From Marinobacter segnicrescens (GTDB taxonomy: Bacteria; Pseudomonadota; Gammaproteobacteria; Pseudomonadales; Oleiphilaceae), in NCBI RefSeq assembly GCF_900111555.1, contig NZ_FOHZ01000008.1, forward strand, positions 1-64,000: a stretch of 64,000 nucleotides of DNA. The letters run 5' to 3'. Positions 26,026 through 40,162 of this stretch are shown piece after piece. Numbering within the stretch: the first letter of the stretch is position 1; the number at the start of each line of letters is the position of its first letter. The notes beneath the pieces are model-generated. The model ran no database searches. It was not told the DNA's origin and worked only from the letters and a program-made list of their open reading frames with translations. A program made the translations under genes and the position numbers.

Positions 26026-28473
26026 TCAGTGAACACTGGCCCCTTTTTTAGGCTTATTCCCGAATACAACCTGGAAAACATCGCTGTACTGCTTCGCGAA
26101 GTGCACCGTAAGCCCGTTCTTCAGGTATTCCGGTAACTCATCGTAATCACCACGGTTAGCATCCGGCAGGATCAACGTCGTGATCTTCTGCCTGCGTGCC
26201 GCAATCACCTTCTCCCGGATACCACCCACCGGCAACACCTGCCCGGTCAGGGTCAATTCCCCGGTCATGGCAATATTCTGGGCCGGTGCCTCCTTCCGGG
26301 CGATGGAAAGCAGTGCCGTGGCCATGGTGACACCGGCACTGGGCCCGTCTTTCGGCGTCGCCCCTTCCGGCACGTGCAGGTGCACAAACGACTTGTCGAA
26401 AAATGCCGGGTCGCCCTTCAGTCGCTTCAGGTTTGACGACACATAGCTGTAGGCAATGTCGGCAGACTCCTTCATCACATCACCGAGTTGGCCGGTAAGC
26501 TTGAAGCCACGCTGATTACTGTGAATGCGCGAAGCCTCGATGCTCAGGGTGGCGCCACCCATGGCCGTCCACGCCAGCCCGGTTACCACGCCAACACCCT
26601 TCAACGCCTTCTCCTTGCGGAAAGCTGGTTGACCCAGGTACCCCTCAAGGTCCGAAACGCCCACTCGTACTGGCTGGTCCGGGTTCTCGAGCAGCTTCAC
26701 GATCCCCTTGCGGATAATCTTGTGTAACTGCTTCTCCAGGTTCCGCACCCCGGATTCACGGGCATAGCCCTCGATTACCTGGCGCAGGGCCGCATCAGTA
26801 ATATTGAGTTGCTTCTTCAGCAGCCCGGCCCGCCTTAGCAAGCGGGGCAGCAGGTGATGCTTGGCAATGGCCAGCTTCTCCTCGGTGATGTAGCCGGAAA
26901 GGCGAATCGTATCCATCCGGTCCAGCAGTGGCCGGGGAATGGTATCCAGCTGGTTGGCCGTGCAGATAAACAGCACCTTGGACAGGTCCAGCCGCACATC
27001 CAGGTAGTGGTCCAGGAACTCCCGGTTCTGCTCCGGGTCCAGGGTCTCCAGCAGGGCAGAGGCCGGGTCGCCCTGGAACGAGGAACCGATTTTGTCGATC
27101 TCATCGAGCATGATGACCGGGTTGGACACCTTGGCATCCTTCAGGGCCTGCACGAACTTGCCGGGCATGGCGCCAATATAGGTGCGGCGGTGGCCCTTGA
27201 TCTCTGCCTCGTCCCGCATGCCGCCGAGACTGAACCGGTAGAATTCCCGGCCGAGGGCATCAGCGATGGACCGGCCAATAGAGGTCTTGCCCACTCCGGG
27301 CGGGCCTACCAGCAACAGGATGGAGCCGGAGATCTCGCCCTTGAAGGTGCCCTCCGCCAGGAACTCCACAATGCGATCCTTCACATCGTTGAGGCCGTCG
27401 TGCTCCTTGTCCAGCACTTCCCGGGCGTGGCCCAGGTCGAAGTGGTCCTCCGAGGTGATGCCCCAGGGGACCTGGGTAATCCAGTCCAGGTAGTTGCGGG
27501 TGACGCCGTATTCCGGTGATCCCTGTTCCAGAACCTGCAGCTTTTGCAGCTCTTCCTCGAACTTCGCCTGCACGTCCTCGTTGGGCTTCAGCTTGTCCAT
27601 ACGGGCCTGGAAGCGCTCGATATCGGCGGTCTTGTCGTCCTTGGCCATGCCCAGCTCCCGCTGGATGACCTTGAGCTGCTCCCGCAGGAAGAACTCCCGC
27701 TGGTGCTTCTGCACCTTGTCGTTCACCTCCTCATTGATCTCTGCCTGCAGGCGGGCTACCTCCTGCTCCTTGCGCATCAGTACCAGCACTTTTTCCATAC
27801 GACGGAGCAGGGGAACGGTATCCAGCACGTCCTGCAGATCGCGGCCAGGCGCGCTGGTCATGGAGGCACCGAAGTCGGCCAGGGGCGAGCTGTCGTCCGG
27901 CCCGAAGCGGGACAGGTACTGTTTTACATCCTCGCCATACAACGGGTTGGAGCGCAGCAGTTCCTTGATGGCGCTGATAATGGCCAGGGTATAGGCCTTT
28001 AACTCGTCCGCGGGTTCCTCCGGTTCTTCCGGGTACTCCACCTCCACCAGGTAGGGGGGCTTGCGGCGTAGCCACTGGGTAATGCGGAAGCGGGCCAGGC
28101 CCTGGGCGATGAACTGGACCTTGCCGCTGTCTTCCTGGGCGTGGTGAACCCGCACCGCGCAGCCCATGGTCTCCAGTTCGTCGCTGCCGGGGATATTGCG
28201 CTCCGGGTCCGGATCTTCCACGTAACAGATGCCCAGCATGTGGTGGTCAGTGTCGCCCACCCGCTTGAGGGTCTCCTGCCAGGGGTCCTGGTTCACCATG
28301 ACCGGCTGCACCTGGGCCGGGAAGAACGGCCGGTTGGACACCGGAATGACATACATGCGCCGTGGCCGGGCCTCCCCGGGCAGGATCAGGCCCTTGCCTC
28401 TGTTCTCTTCAGTGCCGATGTATTCGGCGATGTCTTCCTGTTCCGGTGCATCGTTACGAGTTTCGTCGGCCAT
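26026..28473 (-). CDS. lon: ATP-dependent Lon-type protease
   Basis: An 815-residue AAA+ protease: N-terminal substrate domain (about 35-250), coiled coil, ATPase with Walker A GPPGVGKTS (390-398) and Walker B VIMLDEIDKI, and the proteolytic domain with S712 (PKDGPSAG) and K755 (GIREKV). The N-terminus (MYVIPVSNRPFFPAQVQPVMV) resembles, from memory, the second Lon of Pseudomonas (AsrA) more than the housekeeping copy. The ATG at 28473 has GAGG five bases upstream; a longer frame (863) is less likely. Confidence 0.93.
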   Translation of the reverse strand: MADETRNDAPEQEDIAEYIGTEENRGKGLILPGEARPRRMYVIPVSNRPFFPAQVQPVMVNQDPWQETLKRVGDTDHHMLGICYVEDPDPERNIPGSDELETMGCAVRVHHAQEDSGKVQFIAQGLARFRITQWLRRKPPYLVEVEYPEEPEEPADELKAYTLAIISAIKELLRSNPLYGEDVKQYLSRFGPDDSSPLADFGASMTSAPGRDLQDVLDTVPLLRRMEKVLVLMRKEQEVARLQAEINEEVNDKVQKHQREFFLREQLKVIQRELGMAKDDKTADIERFQARMDKLKPNEDVQAKFEEELQKLQVLEQGSPEYGVTRNYLDWITQVPWGITSEDHFDLGHAREVLDKEHDGLNDVKDRIVEFLAEGTFKGEISGSILLLVGPPGVGKTSIGRSIADALGREFYRFSLGGMRDEAEIKGHRRTYIGAMPGKFVQALKDAKVSNPVIMLDEIDKIGSSFQGDPASALLETLDPEQNREFLDHYLDVRLDLSKVLFICTANQLDTIPRPLLDRMDTIRLSGYITEEKLAIAKHHLLPRLLRRAGLLKKQLNITDAALRQVIEGYARESGVRNLEKQLHKIIRKGIVKLLENPDQPVRVGVSDLEGYLGQPAFRKEKALKGVGVVTGLAWTAMGGATLSIEASRIHSNQRGFKLTGQLGDVMKESADIAYSYVSSNLKRLKGDPAFFDKSFVHLHVPEGATPKDGPSAGVTMATALLSIARKEAPAQNIAMTGELTLTGQVLPVGGIREKVIAARRQKITTLILPDANRGDYDELPEYLKNGLTVHFAKQYSDVFQVVFGNKPKKGASVH

Positions 28474-28670
28474 GGTGTCCTCATAGTCTCGATGGCAGAG
28501 GGCCGGTGGACCTATACCAACCGGCATCCGGGTACGCTTATCCGTCCTATGTAGCGGCGACGATCTGGAATTCAAGGCTTTAGCGCATTGTCTTGAATTT
28601 GCCGGCTCAGGCACCATGTAGGTCTTAGATTTTCGAACCTTCTAACCGGATCAGGACAGGTACCCGACCC

Positions 28671-29540
28671 ATGAGCAATTCGCCGTTCATCTTTGAAGCC
28701 ACCATCGACAACTTTCAGGAAAAGGTCATGGATGTGTCCGCCACCACCCCGATCCTGGTGGACGTATGGGCGGACTGGTGCGCCCCCTGCAAACAGTTGA
28801 TGCCGATCCTGGAAAAACTGGTGGAGGAATATAACGGTGGCTTCCTGTTGGCGAAGGTCAATGCGGACGAGCAACAACAGCTCACCGCCAGCCTTGGCGT
28901 GCGCAGCCTGCCCACCGTGATCCTGGTAAAGAACGGCCAGGCAGTTGATGGCTTCAACAGCGCCCTGCCGGAAGGGGAAGTGCGCAAATTACTCGAGCCC
29001 CACGTGGAAAAGGCAGAAGACCAGGAGGCCCCTTATGATCAGGCCCATCGCCTGTGGGAAGAAGGGGACCTCGAAGGTGCACTGGCAATCTTCAGTCAGC
29101 TTAACCAGCAAAACCCCGACGACCTGAAAGTGCTGATTGACCTGGCCCAGATCAAGGCGGAACAGGGCGACCTGGACACGGCCGAACAGGTGCTGGAAAG
29201 CCTGCCCCCGGAAGAGAAACTGCAACCCAAGGCGAAGCAGCTGGCGGCGCGCCTGAAAATTCTCCGTCAGGCCGGCGAACTGCCCCCCATCAAGGACCTG
29301 GAAATGGCACTGGAGCAGGACCCGAACGACCCGGATGCCCTGCACCAGCTATCAATGCAATACGCACTGAATGACCGTAATGCCGAGGCCATGGATCTGC
29401 TGATTCGCCTGATGCAGACCAACCCTGCTTACAAGGACGGCATTGCCAAGACCTCCCTGGTGGAACTGTTTGAAAAGCTGGGGAACAACAATCCGGATGT
29501 GCGCACCTATCGGCGGAAGCTTTATGCGCTGATGCACTAA
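28671..29540 (+). CDS. Thioredoxin-TPR protein (CnoX/YbbN-like co-chaperone)
   Basis: A 289-residue cytoplasmic protein. Thioredoxin domain at 1-110 with a full CxxC site (WADWCAPCK, C37 and C40); tetratricopeptide repeats at about 120-285 (HRLWEEGDLEGALAIFSQL, QGDLDTAEQVLESL, ALNDRNAEAMDLLIRL). E. coli YbbN has lost the first Cys; this one retains both and may be redox-active. Known members hand substrates to GroEL and DnaK. It is divergent from lon, which fits a proteostasis role. Confidence 0.9.
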   Translation: MSNSPFIFEATIDNFQEKVMDVSATTPILVDVWADWCAPCKQLMPILEKLVEEYNGGFLLAKVNADEQQQLTASLGVRSLPTVILVKNGQAVDGFNSALPEGEVRKLLEPHVEKAEDQEAPYDQAHRLWEEGDLEGALAIFSQLNQQNPDDLKVLIDLAQIKAEQGDLDTAEQVLESLPPEEKLQPKAKQLAARLKILRQAGELPPIKDLEMALEQDPNDPDALHQLSMQYALNDRNAEAMDLLIRLMQTNPAYKDGIAKTSLVELFEKLGNNNPDVRTYRRKLYALMH

Positions 29541-29577
29541 CGGGTCTGCTCCGACCAGTTCATGGCTTGCCTTTAAC

Positions 29578-29620
29578 CTGCCCCCTCCCGTCAGTGCTGA
29601 TGGAAGGGGCAGGTGTTTTT
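29578..29620 (+). terminator. Terminator after the thioredoxin-TPR gene
   Basis: Stem CCTGCCCC/GGGGCAGG (29578-29585 with 29606-29613) with further inner pairing, followed by TGTTTTT. Confidence 0.8.
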
Positions 29621-29871
29621 CCGAAAATGTAAATTCCTGCAAAACTTCGCTCCCAGACACAAAAAACAGCATCAAAATGACATCAATTTGTCATGTTGTT
29701 GTGGCAGCCATCATTTCCCCGCGATAAAATAGTCGTTTCCTATAGATTGGTTCAGGCGTGCGTGTTTATCATGCCAGCCGTCGCGGTGTTCGACGTCCGT
29801 TACCATGCGGAAGTCTCCGGTCGAGCCAGTTTTGATTTCCTGACCCTCAGTACGTGTTGCCATTTCCCCAG
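29621..29871. other. Upstream region of the LTA-synthase-like gene
   Basis: An AT-rich stretch containing the palindrome ATGACA-N6-TGTCAT (29677-29694), which could be an operator, and the AT-rich box GATAAAAT near 29723. No open frame of note. Confidence 0.4.
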
Positions 29872-31887
29872 ATGAAATATCAATCCCGCTTTCGTCAGCT
29901 GTCATTGCTTTTATTCAAGTGCTTTCTGTTTTCCTTCAGCATACTGCTGGTTTCACGCTACCTGTTTTTTATGCATATACAGTCCGTATTGCCAGAAACG
30001 GGGGTTGATGATGACATCTGGAGGGCTTTCTTTGTTGGCGGGCGTTTTGATGCCAAGGTCACTGCGATAGTTTACTCACCCCTTTTGTTGAGCGGTCTTG
30101 TCGCCGCCGCGTTTCATGGTGCTTACCAGCGCTGGTTAAAATTTGTGGTCGGCTACCATACGGTTGTGGCAGCACTCTATGTGGTCGGGTGTATATGCAA
30201 TTTTTATTACTACACGACCTATGGCACCTATATCGACCTGTTTGTTTTCGGGCTATGGGAAGACGACTCTGCCGCCGTGCTTGTCAATATCTGGGAAGAC
30301 TACCCGGTGGTACGTGGTTTTCTCGTAGCCTTCCTGGTTGGTGCGCTGGCGTACATGGCCTCCCGATGGTTCCTCCACAGTCCGTTGGGCCGAATAAACC
30401 CTCAAGCCTATTGGCACTGGAGCGTTACGTCACTGGCGGTAGTCGCTATTTTCCTGTCCACCTTTGTGACGGCGCGTGGAACCCTTGATAACCACCCCCT
30501 CAAGCGCTATCACGCCAGCGTTTCCCAGTACAAACCGCTGAATATGATCACCCCGAATGTATTCATGGCACTGGACTGGGCAACCTCTGACTACCAGAAG
30601 CAGCGGCGCTTTGAGCCGGTTGCCGAAGCCGCACTGAATGCCCAGATGGAAAAAGTGCTCGGCCAGCAGACCCCGGTTTACCACACGCCGGAAAATAAGT
30701 ACCTCCAACAGAACCCGCCCCATGTGGTTGTGGCCATGATGGAGGGTATGGGTATGAATATTATGGTGGAAGACAATCCGCCGGTTAACGACCTGCTGGG
30801 GGGCCTTCGCCCCCATTTCGAAGATGGGTTTCTTTTCCAGCGCTTTTTGGCAGGCACTTCCGGGACCATCGACAGCATTGTAATGACACTGTTTCATAGT
30901 CCCGTGGCGACCATCAGCCATTCCTCGGTCCAGAATACCCCGTTGCCAGGTTCCGCTGTTCTGCCCTACAAGCAGGCAGGGTATGAAGTGGCGTTCCTGT
31001 ATGGTGGAAATGGCATGTGGCGCAACCTGGCCAACTACCTGCCTGTCCAGGGATTTGACCGTGTCTATGATGAAAATGACATTATCGAGGCGATTCCGGA
31101 GGCGGCTGACTATTCAGGTACCTGGGGCGTGCCTGACGGCTTTCTGTTCCAGTTTGCCAACAAGGTAATGGAAGAGGCGGATAAACCGACCCTGCTCTTT
31201 ATCATGACCATCACCAATCATTCGCCGTACAAGGTGCCGGAAAACTACGAACCCGGGCCGACGAAGATCAGCGACCGGTTTGCCGCCAGGGCCGAGTATG
31301 AAGGCGAGCAGGCGAGGGTGCTCCTTGAGACGTTTCAGTACGCTTCTGATGCGTTGGGCCAGTTCATGGAGCGTATCAAACAGTCAGCGACCCTGGGTGA
31401 CAAGACGATTATTGCGGTAACCGGCGATCACCGTGTGCGGAATCTGAGTACAGATGAACCCACGGAATATGGTCTTACCTACGCGGTGCCATTCTTCCTG
31501 CACGTGCCGGACCCGGTCCTTGAAAATACGTCACACAGGTATGACCCGATGCGCATCGGGTCGCACCGGGATATTTTCCCTACGCTGTATCATTTCAGCC
31601 TGTCAGACCGTGACTATATTACCCTTGGCGGCGAAAACCTGCTGGACCCGGACGGCGTCAGTAACGTGGGGTTCAACCTGAAGCGCAGTATCAATGAGCA
31701 TGGAGCGTTCAGCAACGACCGCTCCGGGCTCTATTATCCCTGGCATGGAGATAATCCCCTGTTCAACCAGCCGCAGCCGGAAGAGAACCGGCCATTCGAT
31801 GCTGGATGGGCGGAGGAATATCATCGACTGATGGATTATTACCTTCGTTCCCAGGTACTGGCCACAACGAGCGTGGCAGAAGGGTAG
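29872..31887 (+). CDS. LTA synthase family (sulfatase-fold) inner-membrane protein
   Basis: A 671-residue protein. Several membrane segments fill residues 1-200 (FKCFLFSFSILLVSRYLFF, VYSPLLLSGLVAAAFHGAY, VVAALYVVGCICNF, GFLVAFLVGALAYMAS). A periplasmic alkaline-phosphatase-fold domain follows, with the likely nucleophile Thr in LAGTSGTIDS and metal ligands in VTGDHRVRNL and GSHRDIFPTLYH. Family members transfer phosphoglycerol or phosphoethanolamine groups. Gram-negative members act on glucans or lipids rather than lipoteichoic acid; substrate unknown. A GTG at 29854 is an alternative start; neither has a clear ribosome-binding site. Confidence 0.8.
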   Translation: MKYQSRFRQLSLLLFKCFLFSFSILLVSRYLFFMHIQSVLPETGVDDDIWRAFFVGGRFDAKVTAIVYSPLLLSGLVAAAFHGAYQRWLKFVVGYHTVVAALYVVGCICNFYYYTTYGTYIDLFVFGLWEDDSAAVLVNIWEDYPVVRGFLVAFLVGALAYMASRWFLHSPLGRINPQAYWHWSVTSLAVVAIFLSTFVTARGTLDNHPLKRYHASVSQYKPLNMITPNVFMALDWATSDYQKQRRFEPVAEAALNAQMEKVLGQQTPVYHTPENKYLQQNPPHVVVAMMEGMGMNIMVEDNPPVNDLLGGLRPHFEDGFLFQRFLAGTSGTIDSIVMTLFHSPVATISHSSVQNTPLPGSAVLPYKQAGYEVAFLYGGNGMWRNLANYLPVQGFDRVYDENDIIEAIPEAADYSGTWGVPDGFLFQFANKVMEEADKPTLLFIMTITNHSPYKVPENYEPGPTKISDRFAARAEYEGEQARVLLETFQYASDALGQFMERIKQSATLGDKTIIAVTGDHRVRNLSTDEPTEYGLTYAVPFFLHVPDPVLENTSHRYDPMRIGSHRDIFPTLYHFSLSDRDYITLGGENLLDPDGVSNVGFNLKRSINEHGAFSNDRSGLYYPWHGDNPLFNQPQPEENRPFDAGWAEEYHRLMDYYLRSQVLATTSVAEG

Positions 31888-31977
31888 GCCCAGGTCTTTC
31901 CAGTAGCGTCTGCGGGGCGGCGACTGGCCGATCCCCGGCCCCGCCAGGGCTGAGCCAAAACCTGGCAGGGCAGTGGT

Positions 31978-34797
<2,820 letters not shown>

Positions 34798-34939
34798 AGT
34801 GCTCCTCTGGCGATTTCGGTTTTGACCGGCGAGTCGGGGCGGGCCGGCAGCCCGGATTTGTCCCGGAAAATACGCCAGTATAACGGCTTCGGGTCTGTGG
34901 CCAACCTCACTGGACCTTATCTGGGGCCAGGGCCGGGGA

Positions 34940-35833
34940 TTACCATGTCAGGGTTTCCCGAGGTGCGTCCCCCGCGTCCAGCAGTATGTCCGGGGGTAAT
35001 TCCTCCAGGGTGGTGGGGGTTTCAGACGGGTCGTCCGACAGGTCCACGATGATTTCCACGCGTCGGTTCAGTGCCCGGTTTTCCGGCGTCGAGTTGGGCT
35101 GGCGGGGGCGGGTTGAGGCCAGACCCATTACGCGAAAGCGGTCCTCATCCAGGGGCCCGGCCTCGATCAGCGCGTTGGCGACCGCTGCGGCCCGGTCTGC
35201 AGAGAGGTTCCAGTTAGACTGGTAGCGGCCACTGCTGATCGGAATGTTATCGGTGTGGCCTTCCACGGTCAGGTCGCCGGGTATCTCAGTGAGAACCTTG
35301 CCCATGCGGTAAAGCAGGTCCACCAGGGCGAAGGTCAGCTCGGCGGACCCGGACGGGAACGAGCCTCGCTCCTCGATTCTCATAACGATCTGCCGTTTGC
35401 CCGGTTCGGCTCGGACTTCCAGTTGGCCCGATGCGATTTCCTCACGCAGCGCGCTTTTCAGCCGCTCTGCGTAGTCATTGACCTTGCTGTTATCAGCTTG
35501 GTCGCCAGGCTGTGTGGCGGGCTCCCGTTCGAGGAAGGGTTCCTTCTGGGTCGTGGACTGGCGGATTTCATCGAGATCCGTTGGCTCGGGCTTGCCGGGG
35601 GTGAAGTGCTGGAATACCGGGCTGGTCCCCTGGGGGATTTCCACGGCCGGAACCTCCCGCTGTACACCGAAGGCCTTGGCCATTTCCTGCGCGATCTGCT
35701 TGAACTTCATGGCGTCAATCTCTGAAAACGAGAGCAACAGCACGAAGAAGCACATCAGCAACGACATCAGGTCGGCAAACGTGACCACCCAGGCGGGCGT
35801 GCCCGTGGATTCCTCTTCCGGCAACTGATCCAT
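34940..35833 (-). CDS. Flagellar motor stator protein, MotB/PomB type
   Basis: A 297-residue stator subunit: one membrane segment (about 20-38) with the ion-binding Asp in [17 protein letters not shown], a plug and linker, and a C-terminal OmpA-like peptidoglycan-binding domain (about 150-270, [21 protein letters not shown], then [10 protein letters not shown] and NRRVEI). The ATG at 35833 lies four bases after the pomA stop, so the pair is coupled. A longer frame upstream is a shadow of pomA. Confidence 0.93.
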   Translation of the reverse strand: MDQLPEEESTGTPAWVVTFADLMSLLMCFFVLLLSFSEIDAMKFKQIAQEMAKAFGVQREVPAVEIPQGTSPVFQHFTPGKPEPTDLDEIRQSTTQKEPFLEREPATQPGDQADNSKVNDYAERLKSALREEIASGQLEVRAEPGKRQIVMRIEERGSFPSGSAELTFALVDLLYRMGKVLTEIPGDLTVEGHTDNIPISSGRYQSNWNLSADRAAAVANALIEAGPLDEDRFRVMGLASTRPRQPNSTPENRALNRRVEIIVDLSDDPSETPTTLEELPPDILLDAGDAPRETLTW

Positions 35834-35837
35834 GAAC

Positions 35838-36605
35838 TCAGGCTCCGCTCTCTGCCACCATCTCGCGCTTGGCCGGTGGCAGGTAGCTGGACAGCAACTG
35901 TTCGATAACCCGCGGGTTCTGGCCCTGCTGGATCGCCACCAGTGCATCCGAGATCAGTGACTGCATGCGGGCCTCTTCAGTGAGCCTGAGTTCCAGTTTG
36001 TCGGCAATCGGGTTGGCCACCATGGTGGCGATCATGGCCCCATAGAGGGTGGTCAGCAGGGCGACAGCCATCGCTGGCCCGATGGTCTTGGGGTCTTCCA
36101 TGTTGGAGAGCATCTGCACCAGGCCGACAATGGTGCCAATCATGCCCATGGCGGGGGCAACGTCGGCAAACGCCCTGAATACCTTGGTGCCCCAGCGATT
36201 GCGGTCGATGGTCAGCAGGCGTTCCTTGGTCAGGAGTTCGTTGATGACGTCTGCCTGCTGCCCATCCACGAGGTGCTGGATGCCCTGGGCCAGGTAGTCG
36301 GAACTGGCTTCACGTCCCTCCAGGTTCAGCACGCCCTGTTTGCGGGCGATGTTGGCGATGTCCACCAGCTCTTCGATCAGCTCTTGGGTGTCCGGCAGTT
36401 TAAAGGAAAATGCCCGACCGGCCGCCTTAAGGGCCCCGAAATACTGACTGAAGCTGAACTTGGCCAGCACTACCGTGAGACTGCCCAACACGACGATTAG
36501 CACCGACGGGACATTGAAAAAAACCTCTGACGAGGCCCCGAGAACAATTGCGGCACCGATGATGACCGCACCGCCGACCAGGCCGATCAGAGTCGCCAGA
36601 TCCAT
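35838..36605 (-). CDS. pomA: Flagellar motor protein PomA (MotA family)
   Basis: A 255-residue four-segment membrane protein. The start MDLATLIGLVGGAVII and the block NVPSVLIVVLGSLTVVLAKF match PomA, the sodium-type stator subunit. The cytoplasmic loop has LLTIDRNRWGTKVFRAFADVAPAMGMIGTIVG, and the last two segments carry MAVALLTTLYGAMIATMV. Ion choice cannot be proved from sequence alone, but this start is PomA-like rather than E. coli MotA-like. It lies between uvrA and the MFS-ssb pair, apart from any flagellar cluster. Confidence 0.93.
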   Translation of the reverse strand: MDLATLIGLVGGAVIIGAAIVLGASSEVFFNVPSVLIVVLGSLTVVLAKFSFSQYFGALKAAGRAFSFKLPDTQELIEELVDIANIARKQGVLNLEGREASSDYLAQGIQHLVDGQQADVINELLTKERLLTIDRNRWGTKVFRAFADVAPAMGMIGTIVGLVQMLSNMEDPKTIGPAMAVALLTTLYGAMIATMVANPIADKLELRLTEEARMQSLISDALVAIQQGQNPRVIEQLLSSYLPPAKREMVAESGA

Positions 36606-36802
36606 AAACGAACTTCCTGTAGTGAAAAGGTGGACGAATTGTAAGCAAACTGTACGGCAAGATACAGTGAACCGATGTCAATTACGGCAGGCTCGTAGCA
36701 ACCGATTAACACAGGTTCCTGTGAGTCATGTTCTTTCCAGCGATAATTTCACGTCCCTAATCTGTTAGACTTGGCGGCTTTGAACCAGACCGTGACCTGA
36801 AG

Positions 36803-38077
36803 ATGAACTATTCGGAACGCCGCGCCGTTGCCGCACTTGCCTCCGTCTACGCCATGCGCATGCTGGGCCTGTTCATGGTGCTGCCGGTTTTTGCCCTGCT
36901 GGGGCCGGAACTGACTGGCGCAACGCCCGCCCTGATCGGCCTGGCCATCGGTGTCTACGGGCTGACACAGGCCTGTTTACAGGTACCGTTTGGCGCCCTG
37001 TCAGACCGTCTCGGGCGCAAGCGGCTTATCTATATCGGATTGGTGATATTTGCAGCGGGCAGTTTGCTGGCAGCAGCTTCGGATCATATTCACGGCGTTA
37101 TCGCCGGGCGGGCGCTGCAAGGGGCTGGCGCTATCGCCAGCGTATTGATGGCCCTGGTAAGCGATCTTACCCGGGCGGAGCAGCGCACCAAGGCCATGGC
37201 CAGCATCGGGGTCACCATTGGCCTGTCATTTTCCCTGTCACTGATCATCGGGCCGCTGCTGGGGCAATGGGCTGGCTTGTCTGGTATTTTCGGGCTCACG
37301 GCAGTGCTTGCGCTTGTCGCCATGGTCATTGTCTGGAAACTGGTGCCCAATCCACCGGCCATGGTTACGGAAGGCGAGCACCTGCCCGCCCGGGCCATGC
37401 TAGGCCAGGTGCTGGCGGACCAGCGCCTGTTGCGCCTTGATTTCGGCATCTTTGCCCTGCACCTGGCACTGACTGCGCTGTTTATCCAGGTTCCGCTTTT
37501 GTTGTCTGATCGGCTGGGACTCCCCCAGGGTGATATGTGGTGGTTCTACCTGACGGTGATGGTGACCTCCTTCTTTGCCATGGTGCCCTTCATCATCATC
37601 GGTGAGAAAAAACAGCAGATGAAAGTGATTCTCTGTGGAGCGGTTGCCTTGCTTGCACTGGCTACGGTAGCGCTCTGGCAGTGGTCAGCTTCCCTGACGA
37701 CGGCCTGGTTCGGGCTGTTCTTCTTTTTTATGGCATTCAACCTCCTTGAGGCAAGTCTGCCGTCGCTGATCAGCAAGGAGTCACCCGCAGGGGCCAGGGG
37801 TACGGCTATGGGGGTGTATTCCACCTCACAGTTCTTCGGGGCCTTTCTCGGTGGTGCCGCGGGCGGAGTGTTGGCCGGCTGGGGTGGTGCCGATGGGGTT
37901 TTCGGGCTAATGGTGCTGGTGCTGCTGGCCTGGCTTGTGGTGGCCGTCACCATGCCGGCGCCCCGCTATCGTGACCGGGGTGGACACGTGGTAGAGTTAG
38001 ACCCAACAGACGCTGACGAAGGAGCGTCAGACATGAACAGAGACAGAGCAGGGGTGAAACATGGCACGAGGTGTTAA
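36803..38077 (+). CDS. Major facilitator superfamily transporter
   Basis: A 424-residue permease with about 12 membrane segments. MFS motifs: [19 protein letters not shown] (motif A) and [24 protein letters not shown] (motif B), with [19 protein letters not shown] in the C-terminal half. It resembles drug/H+ antiporters; substrate unknown. Its last 17 bases overlap the ssb start in another frame, so the two are co-transcribed. The same MFS-ssb pair near uvrA occurs in Pseudomonas. Confidence 0.9.
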   Translation: MNYSERRAVAALASVYAMRMLGLFMVLPVFALLGPELTGATPALIGLAIGVYGLTQACLQVPFGALSDRLGRKRLIYIGLVIFAAGSLLAAASDHIHGVIAGRALQGAGAIASVLMALVSDLTRAEQRTKAMASIGVTIGLSFSLSLIIGPLLGQWAGLSGIFGLTAVLALVAMVIVWKLVPNPPAMVTEGEHLPARAMLGQVLADQRLLRLDFGIFALHLALTALFIQVPLLLSDRLGLPQGDMWWFYLTVMVTSFFAMVPFIIIGEKKQQMKVILCGAVALLALATVALWQWSASLTTAWFGLFFFFMAFNLLEASLPSLISKESPAGARGTAMGVYSTSQFFGAFLGGAAGGVLAGWGGADGVFGLMVLVLLAWLVVAVTMPAPRYRDRGGHVVELDPTDADEGASDMNRDRAGVKHGTRC

Positions 38078-38600
38078 CAAGGTCATTCTGATCGGCAACC
38101 TGGGGCAGGACCCGGAGACCCGCTATACGCCGAACGGCAATGCGGTCGTAAACCTGAACCTGGCTACCGATGAAAGCTACAAGGACCGCCAGACCGGTCA
38201 GATGGTGCCCAAGACTGAATGGCACCGCATCGTCATGTTCGGCAAGATCGCCGAAGTGGCTGGTCAGTACCTGCGCAAGGGTTCCAAGGTTTACATCGAA
38301 GGCAAACTGCAGACCCGCAAATGGCAGGGTCAGGACGGCCAGGACCGCTACACCACCGAAGTGGTAGTGGACATTAATGGCCAGATGCAGATGCTGGACA
38401 GCCGCGGTGCCGGTGGTGGCATGGACCAGGGCGCCCCCCAGGGCCGTCCCCAGCCGCAACCACAGCAAAACCAGCAACCGCCGCAGGGCAATTACGGTCA
38501 GCAGAGTGGCCAGCAAGGCGGTGGCTATAACCAGCCAGCCGGAGGCCAGGGTAATATGCCCGAGCCGGTGGACGATTTTGACGACGATATTCCGTTCTAA
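38061..38600 (+). CDS. ssb: Single-stranded DNA-binding protein
   Basis: A 179-residue tetrameric SSB. OB fold at 1-110 ([53 protein letters not shown]), a Gln/Gly/Pro-rich linker, and the acidic tip DDFDDDIPF that contacts repair and replication proteins. GCAGGGG lies upstream within the end of the MFS gene. A terminator follows. Confidence 0.98.
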   Translation: MARGVNKVILIGNLGQDPETRYTPNGNAVVNLNLATDESYKDRQTGQMVPKTEWHRIVMFGKIAEVAGQYLRKGSKVYIEGKLQTRKWQGQDGQDRYTTEVVVDINGQMQMLDSRGAGGGMDQGAPQGRPQPQPQQNQQPPQGNYGQQSGQQGGGYNQPAGGQGNMPEPVDDFDDDIPF

Positions 38601-38635
38601 TCCGCCCAGGCAGGGAATTTAAGCTGGTACCGGTA

Positions 38636-38660
38636 AAGCCTCCACAGTTGGAGGCTTTTT
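38636..38660 (+). terminator. Terminator after ssb
   Basis: Nine-bp stem AAGCCTCCA/TGGAGGCTT (38636-38644 with 38649-38657, loop CAGT) ending in a T-run. Confidence 0.88.
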
Positions 38661-38734
38661 CGTAACTGATTGGTCAGGACTCTTGGTTTTAAACTTGCTG
38701 GAGACTTCCTGCTGGACAGGCTTCGGCGTTTACG

Positions 38735-40161
<1,427 letters not shown>

Positions 40162-40162
<1 letters not shown>

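Noticed and set aside
36649..36668. LexA-like palindrome ACTGTA-N8-TACAGT upstream of the MFS gene
   Set aside because: The CTGT and ACAG halves are ten bases apart; the gammaproteobacterial LexA box needs eight.
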